DNA of 5,929 nucleotides, from positions 1 through 5,929 of the forward strand of contig JALOOS010000124.1 of assembly GCA_025454275.1 (NCBI GenBank), written 5' to 3'. The translations under genes and the position numbers were made by a program. This DNA is from Desulfobacterales bacterium (GTDB lineage Bacteria > Desulfobacterota > Desulfobacteria > Desulfobacterales > SpSt-501). The notes below the pieces were generated by a model that searched no databases, was not told where the DNA came from, and saw nothing but the letters and a program-made list of their open reading frames with translations. Positions 1-4,970 of this stretch are shown here, piece by piece (position 1 is the first letter of the stretch; each line of letters begins with the position of its first letter).

Positions 1-49
1 GCAGGTCGGGTTCGTCGTTCACGACCAAGACTTTGATCCGGCGTGCCAT
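1..49 (-). CDS. Response regulator receiver protein, N-terminal fragment (runs off the left edge)
   Basis: Sixteen codons are visible, reading MARRIKVLVVNDEPDL. A short basic start, a hydrophobic beta-strand (IKVLVV) and an acidic cluster (NDEPD) form the first strand and acidic pocket of a CheY-like receiver. The ATG is at 49-47, with AGGTGG a few bases upstream as a usable ribosome-binding site. The usual first acidic residue of the pocket (VDDE) is N here, while the second D, which normally binds magnesium, is kept. The output domain lies outside the window, so it cannot be told whether this is a single-domain receiver, a DNA-binding regulator or an NtrC-type activator. It lies downstream of the kinase/activator pair on the same strand but after a gap of about 330 bp, so it probably has its own promoter. 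It may still be a partner of the kinase encoded at 3669-2119. Confidence 0.75.
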   Translation of the reverse strand, partial: MARRIKVLVVNDEPDL

Positions 50-381
50 ACCGCCACCTGGATGGAAGGATGCCTCTGGCCACTCGCTGAAGCAGGAAGT
101 GTTCCAAACGGGGAGGCTGTTTTTTTATAATGTAATTCCAGATGGTTGAAGCAATAACCGGCCCAAAGGGATGGAGTGGGAGGGGTTGCCGGCGTTGCAG
201 TTGTTACAGCATAGAAACTATTTTATGATTTTAAAACAATATGTTGAAATGCTTGAATGACCTGTTTGCATCACAATTGCAACATGCCGCAACACTTAGA
301 CGGTTGTTGAAAAGCAAGGTTTAGGCCGCCAGCCACGGCGGGACCGGATCATTGCCTGAAGCGCCGTTGTTCCACGACCTG
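50..381. other. Non-coding gap between the activator gene and the leftward response regulator gene
   Basis: I see no credible gene in these 332 bases. The central part (about 200-300) is clearly AT-richer than its surroundings, as expected of a regulatory region. It contains a short inverted repeat, TTGCA-N7-TGCAA at 266-282, and a direct repeat of GCAACA at 279-284 and 289-294, spaced exactly 10 bp, about one helical turn. A weak 5-bp GC stem at 326-341 (CCGCC, 6-nt loop, GGCGG) lies just past the stop of the activator gene. It is followed on the minus strand by only a broken T-rich stretch, so it is at best a poor terminator. Confidence 0.6.
127..154 (-). promoter_or_regulatory. Possible weak sigma-70 promoter for the leftward response regulator gene
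   Basis: On the minus strand TTGCTT (154-149) and CATTAT (132-127) are separated by 16 bp, upstream of an A/T run. Matches to consensus are only partial (about 4 of 6 at the -10). The position would give a leader of roughly 70 nt before the ATG at 49. Other AT-rich hexamers nearby could serve equally well, so this is a tentative reading. Confidence 0.22.
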
Positions 382-2097
382 TCAGGGGGCCAGCTCGAAC
401 TTCTTCATCTTGCGCCACAGGGTGCTGCGGTCCATGCCCAGATCCGCCGCCGCCTGACTGCGGTTCCAGTCGCGGCGCCGGAGGGCCGCCAGGATCCGCT
501 CCCGCTCGGGAAGGCGCCCCTCGCCGGGGCGGCGGGCGGCGCGGCCGGCATTCAATGGGGGGCGGCGCAGGTAATCGGGAAGGTGCTTGCGCCGCAGGGT
601 ATTCTCCTGGCACAGGATCAGGGCGTGTTCGAGGATGTTTTCGAGCTCGCGGATGTTCCCGGGGTAGGAATAGTTCAACAGCACCTGCATGGCGTTCTCC
701 GAAATCTCAGGAGGCGGCATGCCCCGGGCGGCGCTCAGGCGCCGCAGGATGTGGCCGATCAGGAGCGGCACATCCGCCGGCCGCTCCTTCAGAGGGGGAA
801 GCTCGATCCGGAACACATTCAGCCGGTAGTAGAGGTCTTCGCGGAACCGTTTCCCGGCCACCAGCTTCGCCAGGCCCTGATTGGACGCGGAGATGATGCG
901 CACATCGACCTGGGTGGTGTGGGTGGCCCCCAGGGGGAAAAAAATCTTCTCCTCGATCACCCGCAGCAGCTTCGCCTGCAGGGCGAGGGGCAGATCGCCG
1001 ATCTCGTCCAGGAAAATCGTCCCGCCGTCGGCCGCCTGGAACCGGCCGGGCTTGTCCTTCTCGGCGCCGGTGAACGCCCCGCGCATGTAGCCGAACATCT
1101 CCGATTCGAGCAGACTGTCCGGAATCGCCGCGCAGTTCACCTTGATCAACGGCCGGTCGCTGCGGCGGCTGGCCGAGTGGATCACCTTGGCCAGGAAATC
1201 CTTGCCGGTGCCGGTGGGCCCCTCGATCAGCACCGTGGCGTCGGTTTTAGCCACCACCTGCACGTTCTCGAAGATGCGCTGCATCGGCGCGGACCTGCCC
1301 ACCATGTCGTGAAAGCTGTAGCGGTCCTGGATCGCCTGGTCGAGTTGGTGGACCAGGGTGAGATCGGAAAAGGTGGCCATCCCGCCGACGACGATCCCTT
1401 TCTCGTTGGCAAGCGGGAAAAAGCTCGCCCGGATGGGCACCGGCACCCCTTCGGGTGTGATCATCCGGCTCTTCATGCTGCTGCGCGGCGCACCGGCGGC
1501 GATGGTCTCCATCAGCAGAGCCCACTCCGCCGAATTGCCGCCCTCGAAAACGCCGCTGCCGGAGCGTCCCAGCAGATCCACCCGGCTGTGGCCGGAAATT
1601 TTTTCCGCCGCCGTGTTGAAAAAGGTGACGACCCCGCCGCGGTCCACCGTGAAGATCCCCACATCGAGGTTGTCCAGGATGAGCTTCAGGCTGCGCTCTT
1701 CGTAGTGGATGCGGTTGACCAGATCGGCGATGGGCGAGTGGTCCTGGAGGATGGTGAAGCAGCCCACCACCCGCCGCCGGGAATCGTAGACGGGGGCGGA
1801 GATGCGGGTCACAAGGTGGCTTTCGCCGTTTTCCCCCTCGATCGGGATCACCGGCTCCGGTCCCGCCCGGGGCCCGGAACCTCTGAAGGGGCAGTGGGCC
1901 AGGCAGGGAACGCCCAGGAAGACATCCCGGCAGTCGCGGCCGATCGCCTCCGGCGCGCGAATGCCCAGCAGGGCCTGGGCGCTCAGGTTGAGGGCCACGA
2001 TCCGCCGGTCGCTGCCCACCATGAAGGCCCCCACGTTGAGCTCATCCAAAACGCCCAGCCACTGGTCGCAGGCGATGCTTTTCCCCTTGAACCCCAT
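382..2097 (-). CDS. Sigma-54-dependent enhancer-binding protein, PAS-PAS-AAA+-Fis HTH
   Basis: This 571-aa transcriptional activator would drive ATP-dependent opening of sigma-54 promoters. Domains in order: PAS 1 (about 10-120), PAS 2 (about 135-250), AAA+ (about 262-500) and a Fis-type HTH (about 534-566). Visible motifs are Walker A GPTGTGKD (293-300), the sigma-54-contacting loop GAFTGA (340-345), Walker B IFLDEIGDL (361-369), sensor I SASN (403-406), the arginine-finger region RFREDLYYRLN (417-427) and sensor II YPGNIRELEN (478-487). All are intact, so the ATPase should be active. There is no receiver domain and no membrane segment; input must come through the PAS domains in the cytoplasm. 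PAS 1 holds three clustered cysteines (C56, C65, C69) that could bind a metal or act as a redox switch. The start ATG at 2097 is 21 nt after the kinase stop, with only a weak Shine-Dalgarno, so translation is probably coupled to the kinase gene. Its target promoters are not identifiable here. Confidence 0.93.
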   Translation of the reverse strand: MGFKGKSIACDQWLGVLDELNVGAFMVGSDRRIVALNLSAQALLGIRAPEAIGRDCRDVFLGVPCLAHCPFRGSGPRAGPEPVIPIEGENGESHLVTRISAPVYDSRRRVVGCFTILQDHSPIADLVNRIHYEERSLKLILDNLDVGIFTVDRGGVVTFFNTAAEKISGHSRVDLLGRSGSGVFEGGNSAEWALLMETIAAGAPRSSMKSRMITPEGVPVPIRASFFPLANEKGIVVGGMATFSDLTLVHQLDQAIQDRYSFHDMVGRSAPMQRIFENVQVVAKTDATVLIEGPTGTGKDFLAKVIHSASRRSDRPLIKVNCAAIPDSLLESEMFGYMRGAFTGAEKDKPGRFQAADGGTIFLDEIGDLPLALQAKLLRVIEEKIFFPLGATHTTQVDVRIISASNQGLAKLVAGKRFREDLYYRLNVFRIELPPLKERPADVPLLIGHILRRLSAARGMPPPEISENAMQVLLNYSYPGNIRELENILEHALILCQENTLRRKHLPDYLRRPPLNAGRAARRPGEGRLPERERILAALRRRDWNRSQAAADLGMDRSTLWRKMKKFELAP

Positions 2098-2118
2098 GAT
2101 CTGCGATTCCGCGCCCCC

Positions 2119-3669
2119 TCACCCCTCGGCCGGCAGCGGCAGCGTGATGCGGAAGGCGGCCCCGCCCTCAGGATGGTTTTCGGCCGCGATCGTGCCGCGG
2201 TGGCGCTCCACGATCCCGTAGACCGTGGAGAGGCCCAGCCCCAGCCCGTGGCCTTCGCTCTTGGTGGTGAAAAACGGCTCGAAGATGTTGGCCAGGTGCT
2301 CCGGAGGAATTCCCGGCCCCGTATCCCGGACGGTGATGACCACCGTGCGCGCCGCTCCGTCCGGCCGCGCCGCGAGGGTCAGGGTACCGCCGCCCGCCAT
2401 GGCGTCGATGGCGTTGAAGATCAGGTTGATCAGGCACTGCTGGAGCTGGTTGAAGTCCCCGGCCAGCGCCGGCAGGCCGGATGCGACCTGGAGATCGATC
2501 CGGATCCGGCTCAGCTCCAGTTTGTGGCGGCTCAGCAGCACGCAGCGCCGGATCAGCTCCTCCACGTCGACCGGTCCGAACGCAGCCGGCGAGCGCCGCG
2601 AGAAGCTGAGCAGCCCGGAAACGATCTGGGAGCAGCGGCCGGTCTCCGAATCGATGATGCCCAGGTAGCGCGCAAACTTCTCCTGCCGCTCTCCGGTCAG
2701 CGGCCCCTGGCCGAGCAGCTTGGCCATGAGCCGGATGTAGTTCAATATGCCCGAGAGGGGGTTGTTGATCTCGTGGACCACGCTCGCCGCCAGGCGCCCC
2801 AGGGACATCATCTTGTCCTGGTGCAGGATGCGCGCCTGGTCCGCGATCTCCCGCTCCAGCTGGCGCATCGCACGCAGGTCCCGGAAAAAACCCACCCGCC
2901 CGGCCGGCCGGCCCTCGTCCATGAGGGAGACCGCCGAGACCTGGACCGGGATCTCCCGCCCGCCCTTGGCTTTCAGAAGGGTCTCGAAGAGCATCAACCG
3001 GCCCGGCCCGCCGAAGCCCTCCCCCGCCAGCTCGCGCTGGAAGCGCTCGGCCTCGGCCGGGGAGAAAAACCGGTCGAAGTCCATTCCGGCCAACGCCTCC
3101 CGGCGGCTGAAGCCCGCCAGCCGCTCCATGCTGCCGTTGTAGATCAGCACCCGCCCCTTCTCGTCGCTGCCCAGGATTCCGTCCATCGAGCTTTCGATCA
3201 GGTTGCGCTGAAAGGCGATGGTTTTCAGGAGCTGCTGGCTGGTGGCCGCCTTCTCTCTTTCCAGCAGCTGGGTGTACTCCTTGAGGCGCCGGCGGGAGCT
3301 CAGCCGCTCTCCGGCGCGTTCGATCGCCAGGAACAGGTTTTCGCTGCTGATCGGCTTGGTGATGAAATCCGAGGCGTCCAGCTGCAGCGCGCGGATGGCG
3401 AGCTCCATCTCGCCGAAGGCCGTCGCCACGATCACCTCGATCTCGGGATGATGGGCTTTTAGATGTTCCAGGACCTGCAGCCCGTTCATGCCGGGCATGC
3501 GGATATCGGTGATGACGATCTCGGGAGGGGCGTCGGCGCACAGTCGGATCCCCGCGGCACCGTCGGCGGCCGTGCGGACGCGGTGGCCGGCATCGGCCAG
3601 CGTCACGGACATCACATCGCGGATGTCCTCCTCATCGTCGATGAGCAGGATGTTCCAGGCCTGGGGCAT
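2119..3669 (-). CDS. Soluble hybrid sensor histidine kinase, REC-PAS-HisKA-HATPase_c
   Basis: This 516-aa protein is numbered from the ATG at 3669. An N-terminal receiver (about 5-120) has acidic pocket D11/D12, phospho-acceptor D55 in ITDIRMPG, T83 and K105 in FITKP. A helical, probably coiled-coil linker (about 115-150) leads to a PAS domain (about 152-265). The HisKA dimerisation domain has the phospho-histidine H299 in VVHEINNPLSG. HATPase_c (about 365-513) has an N box near N415/N419, DTGPGIP (449-455), FEPFFTTK (463-470) and GHGLGLGLS (473-481). All catalytic motifs are present, so it should autophosphorylate. No transmembrane segment or signal peptide is seen. The frame stays open upstream to 3783, but the start at 3669 is preferred: GGGGAG lies 9 nt upstream and the receiver begins at once. 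It is the first gene of a leftward unit with the sigma-54 activator. That activator has no receiver, so the phosphotransfer partner is either the kinase's own receiver or the response regulator starting at 49. Confidence 0.92.
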   Translation of the reverse strand: MPQAWNILLIDDEEDIRDVMSVTLADAGHRVRTAADGAAGIRLCADAPPEIVITDIRMPGMNGLQVLEHLKAHHPEIEVIVATAFGEMELAIRALQLDASDFITKPISSENLFLAIERAGERLSSRRRLKEYTQLLEREKAATSQQLLKTIAFQRNLIESSMDGILGSDEKGRVLIYNGSMERLAGFSRREALAGMDFDRFFSPAEAERFQRELAGEGFGGPGRLMLFETLLKAKGGREIPVQVSAVSLMDEGRPAGRVGFFRDLRAMRQLEREIADQARILHQDKMMSLGRLAASVVHEINNPLSGILNYIRLMAKLLGQGPLTGERQEKFARYLGIIDSETGRCSQIVSGLLSFSRRSPAAFGPVDVEELIRRCVLLSRHKLELSRIRIDLQVASGLPALAGDFNQLQQCLINLIFNAIDAMAGGGTLTLAARPDGAARTVVITVRDTGPGIPPEHLANIFEPFFTTKSEGHGLGLGLSTVYGIVERHRGTIAAENHPEGGAAFRITLPLPAEG

Positions 3670-3678
3670 AGACCGCAT

Positions 3679-3684
3679 CTCCCC
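3679..3684 (-). promoter_or_regulatory. Ribosome-binding site deciding the kinase start
   Basis: The minus strand reads GGGGAG, directly abutting an ATG at 3678 and 9 nt before the ATG at 3669. The spacing fits only the second, which also places the receiver domain at the extreme N-terminus as is usual for the family. Confidence 0.6.
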
Positions 3685-3790
3685 GGCAAACAGGCATTTT
3701 TCCCCGTGAGTTTGCGCCAATGGACCCGGAGTGAAATGGCTTAAAACAGCTGATGGATGTTGACATAGCACAATCCGCCGCAAAGCGAAA

Positions 3791-3806
3791 CAGGGATCGA
3801 TCCCTG
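3791..3806. repeat. Perfect 16-bp palindrome in the divergent intergenic region
   Basis: CAGGGATC is followed directly by its reverse complement GATCCCTG, with no spacer. It lies between the leftward kinase gene and the rightward DUF134 promoter, 4 bp to the left of the first operator-like dyad. With no loop, a DNA-binding site is likelier than an RNA hairpin. It differs in sequence from the TWATG dyads, so it would be read by a different protein, possibly one acting on the kinase/activator unit. A chance occurrence cannot be excluded. Confidence 0.5.
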
Positions 3807-3810
3807 CAAA

Positions 3811-3830
3811 TTATGAAATAATGTTCAAAA
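3811..3830 (+). promoter_or_regulatory. Upstream operator-like dyad of the first DUF134 promoter (degenerate copy)
   Basis: The left arm TTATG is intact, and after 10 bases the right arm reads CAAAA in place of CATAA. Aligned with the site at 3864-3883 it matches at 16 of 20 positions, including the shared block AATGTTCA. It ends 6 bp before the -35 box, exactly as the upstream site of the second DUF134 promoter does. Its complement also contains CATAAT, so a leftward promoter for the kinase could overlap it, but no good -35 box is seen for that. Confidence 0.55.
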
Positions 3831-3836
3831 TAAACC

Positions 3837-3865
3837 TTGACACGGCTGTGGTCGCCGGATATATT
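3837..3865 (+). promoter_or_regulatory. Strong sigma-70 promoter of the DUF134-DUF5320 unit
   Basis: The -35 box TTGACA (3837-3842) is perfect, the spacer is 17 bp, and the -10 box is TATATT (3860-3865), differing from consensus at two positions. Transcription should start near 3872, giving a leader of about 24 nt before the ATG at 3896. A near-consensus promoter like this is expected to need repression, which fits the dyad covering its -10 end and start site. Confidence 0.85.
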
Positions 3866-3883
3866 ATGCACAAATGTTCATAA
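3864..3883 (+). promoter_or_regulatory. Operator-like dyad over the -10/start site of the first DUF134 promoter
   Basis: TTATG (3864-3868) and CATAA (3879-3883) flank 10 bases. Inside, ACA and TGT also pair symmetrically, so 8 of 10 base-pair positions of the dyad match. It overlaps the last bases of the -10 box and the predicted start of transcription, a typical repressor position. The same arms and spacing recur at 4916-4935 and, with one substitution per arm, at 4968-4987. The likely ligand is the DUF134 HTH protein encoded just downstream; this is inferred from position and recurrence. Confidence 0.65.
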
Positions 3884-3895
3884 CAAGGAGCGCCT

Positions 3896-4270
3896 ATGCC
3901 CCGACCGCGAATGAATCGCCGCATCTGCCGCCAGCCGCCGGTGGGATTTTACAAACCGCAGGGAGTCCCGCTGGGGCGCCTGCGCGGCCTCACCCTGACC
4001 CTGGACGGCCTCGAGGCGATCCGCCTGGCGGATGCCGAGGGGCTGGAACACGAGGCGGCGGCGGCCTCGATGGGGATCTCGCGGCCGACCTTCTCGCGGC
4101 TGCTGGCGGAGGCCCGCGGCACCGTGGCCCGGGCGCTCGCCAACGGCTGGGCCCTGCGCATCGAGGGGGGCAACTACGAGCTGGCCGAGGCGGTCGACAT
4201 GCGCGGCTTCGGCCGGCGCCGCCGCTGCCGGAGCGGCGCGGCCGGGTGGGCTGGGCCGCCCGGGGAATGA
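3896..4270 (+). CDS. DUF134 (UPF0251) family HTH DNA-binding protein, stand-alone
   Basis: This 124-aa protein is recognised from the family signature: MPRPR start, a Cys-containing N-terminus (C11), FYKPQGVP (18-25), LTLDGLEAIRLADAEGL (34-50) and a closing ALRIEGGNYELAE (86-98). The HTH lies at about 50-74, with recognition helix ISRPTFSRLL (61-70), resembling the sigma-70 region 4/HTH type usual in DUF134. The C-terminus (about 103-124) is a short Arg/Gly-rich tail without a recognised domain. The start is supported by AAGGAG at 3885-3890, 5 nt before the ATG. The gene has its own strong promoter with overlapping dyads and is followed after 59 nt by the DUF5320 gene. It is paralogous to the N-terminal half of the protein at 5000-5728. 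Its function is not experimentally established as far as I know; autorepression is the simplest reading. Confidence 0.9.
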   Translation: MPRPRMNRRICRQPPVGFYKPQGVPLGRLRGLTLTLDGLEAIRLADAEGLEHEAAAASMGISRPTFSRLLAEARGTVARALANGWALRIEGGNYELAEAVDMRGFGRRRRCRSGAAGWAGPPGE

Positions 4271-4277
4271 ACAGAGC

Positions 4278-4299
4278 GCATCGCCTATCGGGGCGATGC
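4278..4299 (+). promoter_or_regulatory. Intercistronic RNA stem-loop between the DUF134 and DUF5320 genes
   Basis: GCATCGCC (4278-4285) pairs perfectly with GGCGATGC (4292-4299) around a 6-nt loop, giving a GC-rich 8-bp stem. There is no T-tract after it, so it is not an intrinsic terminator. It ends 16 nt before an unusually strong ribosome-binding site. It could be an mRNA processing or stabilising element allowing the DUF5320 message to outlast the regulator message; that role is inferred. Confidence 0.55.
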
Positions 4300-4315
4300 C
4301 GCGCCACACCATCAA

Positions 4316-4325
4316 GGGAGGTGAT
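4316..4325 (+). promoter_or_regulatory. Very strong ribosome-binding site of the DUF5320 gene
   Basis: GGGAGGTGAT is close to the full complement of the 16S rRNA 3' end, and its GGAGG core lies 8 nt before the ATG at 4330. It is much stronger than the sites of the other genes in the window, suggesting that the small Gly-rich protein is made in large amounts relative to the regulator upstream. It also fixes the start codon. Confidence 0.75.
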
Positions 4326-4329
4326 TCGT

Positions 4330-4695
4330 ATGCCAGGTTTCAACGGAACAGGACCCATGGGGGCCGGACCGCGAACAGGAGGCGGTTTCGGCTATTGTAC
4401 ACCGAACGCGACAATTGGAGTCCCCGCCCCCCGGGGGATCGGCAGGGGGGCAGGTCGGGCGATGGGCGGCCGCGGCCTGCAGCGCGGGTTCCGCGGCGGC
4501 GGACGCGGCGCCCGCTGCGGGTGGGGCTTCCCCTATTACGGGGGGCCGGGACGCTATTTCCAGCACCCAGCCGCCGACGAGGCCTCACTGCTCCGCGCGG
4601 AGGCGGATGAGCTGAAGGCCCGTCTGGACGCCGTCGAGCGCAGGATGGCCGAGCTCGATACCCGCGGCGCATCACCGCAGGAGCAGGCCGGCTGA
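4330..4695 (+). CDS. DUF5320 family glycine-rich small protein
   Basis: This 121-aa protein starts MPGFNGTGPMGAGPRTGGG, the hallmark N-terminus of DUF5320 proteins, followed by GYC (C23). A low-complexity Gly/Arg/Ala stretch (about 34-62) follows, then CGWGFPYYGGPGRYF (63-77). The C-terminus (about 83-110) is a charged amphipathic helix with leucine/alanine heptads (LLRAEADELKARLDAVERRM), probably a coiled coil mediating oligomerisation. There is no signal peptide or membrane segment. Only two cysteines are present (C23, C63). The same frame is open back to 3874, but the strong ribosome-binding site and family start point to 4330. DUF5320 genes commonly sit beside NifX-like and MinD-type ATPase genes in anaerobes (family knowledge); their biochemical role is unknown to me, and a scaffold or cluster-handling role is only a guess. 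It is last in its unit, before a probable terminator. Confidence 0.85.
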   Translation: MPGFNGTGPMGAGPRTGGGFGYCTPNATIGVPAPRGIGRGAGRAMGGRGLQRGFRGGGRGARCGWGFPYYGGPGRYFQHPAADEASLLRAEADELKARLDAVERRMAELDTRGASPQEQAG

Positions 4696-4718
4696 TTTGG
4701 GGAAAGGGTTCAAGGCTC

Positions 4719-4773
4719 CGAGGGGTCAAGGGGTCGAGTGATCATCTACCCGGGCCCCTCGCGCTTTGTTTTT
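4719..4773 (+). terminator. Probable intrinsic terminator after the DUF5320 gene
   Basis: CGAGGGG (4719-4725) can pair with CCCCTCG (4755-4761), and the latter is followed within 3 nt by TTTGTTTTT (4765-4773). The 7-bp GC stem and T-tract fit an intrinsic terminator 24 nt past the stop codon. The loop is long (29 nt) and may fold internally, which lowers confidence. Confidence 0.5.
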
Positions 4774-4808
4774 AGGAACCCTGGCAGGGTCGGACCACGA
4801 CCGAATCG

Positions 4809-4862
4809 CGGCGGGAGCCTGCTCCGCCGAAGTACGGCCTACGAAGGCCGGGAGCCTCTCCC
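4809..4862. repeat. Cluster of three short hairpins with an internal direct repeat
   Basis: Three successive inverted repeats pack into 54 bp: CGGCGG/CCGCCG (4809-4829), CGGCCT-ACGA-AGGCCG (4835-4850) and GGGAG-CCT-CTCCC (4850-4862). The octamer GGGAGCCT occurs at 4813-4820 and again at 4850-4857. An A7 run follows on the plus strand, so it is not a terminator in that direction, and the T-run on the minus strand lies on the wrong side. The arrangement resembles a REP-like extragenic palindromic element. Nearby is a 13-bp palindrome (ACCCTG-G-CAGGGT, 4778-4790) whose ACCCTGGCA recurs at 4897-4905. Whether this is a dispersed family needs the genome. Confidence 0.4.
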
Positions 4863-4915
4863 AAAAAAATGCAACTGACCGGTGATGAGGAGGCTGACCC
4901 TGGCATCAGGATCAG

Positions 4916-4935
4916 TTATGGTAAAAAGCTCATAA
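4916..4935 (+). promoter_or_regulatory. Upstream operator-like dyad of the DUF134-NifX promoter
   Basis: TTATG (4916-4920) and CATAA (4931-4935) flank 10 bases, with the same arms and spacing as the site at 3864-3883. It ends 6 bp before the -35 box, and its left edge lies 52 bp from that of the matching core at 4968. The right half, GCTCATAAT (4928-4936), closely resembles the GCTCATTAT of the downstream palindrome. Confidence 0.6.
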
Positions 4936-4941
4936 TTTTAC

Positions 4942-4970
4942 TTGACACCATGAATACTTTAATTTAATAA
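4942..4970 (+). promoter_or_regulatory. Sigma-70 promoter of the DUF134-NifX / MinD-like unit
   Basis: The -35 box TTGACA (4942-4947) is perfect, the spacer is 17 bp and AT-rich, and the -10 hexamer is TAATAA (4965-4970), matching consensus at 4 of 6 positions. Transcription should start near 4977, giving a leader of about 23 nt, nearly the same as in the first DUF134 unit. The whole -10 box lies inside a perfect palindrome, so bound repressor would block polymerase. Confidence 0.75.

Noticed and set aside
181..200. Sigma-54 (-24/-12) promoter
   Set aside because: TTGCA occurs at 195-199 but the GG required at the matching -24 position is missing (GT instead). Other candidates in the intergenic regions also failed the GG-N10-GC spacing, so no sigma-54 promoter can be supported in the window.
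326..341. Intrinsic terminator after the sigma-54 activator gene
   Set aside because: The stem has only 5 bp with a 6-nt loop, and the following minus-strand sequence has no continuous T-tract.
352..3462. Plus-strand open frame of about 1036 codons opposite the activator and kinase genes
   Set aside because: It is antisense to two genes with complete, recognisable domains. Its translation is rich in His, Gln, Arg, Ala and Pro without any domain, as expected of a GC-rich shadow frame, and it spans the boundary between two unrelated proteins.
3670..3783. N-terminal extension of the kinase from an ATG at 3783
   Set aside because: The extra 38 residues have no family counterpart and no ribosome-binding site was seen. 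The receiver begins directly at the ATG at 3669, which has GGGGAG at good spacing.
3874..4329. Upstream extension of the DUF5320 frame overlapping the whole DUF134 gene
   Set aside because: It is the +2 shadow of the DUF134 gene. The family N-terminus MPGFNGTGPM and a very strong Shine-Dalgarno mark 4330 as the start.
4850..4868. Terminator formed by GGGAG/CTCCC followed by A7
   Set aside because: On the plus strand the hairpin is followed by A, not T. On the minus strand the T-run precedes the hairpin. Neither direction gives an intrinsic terminator.
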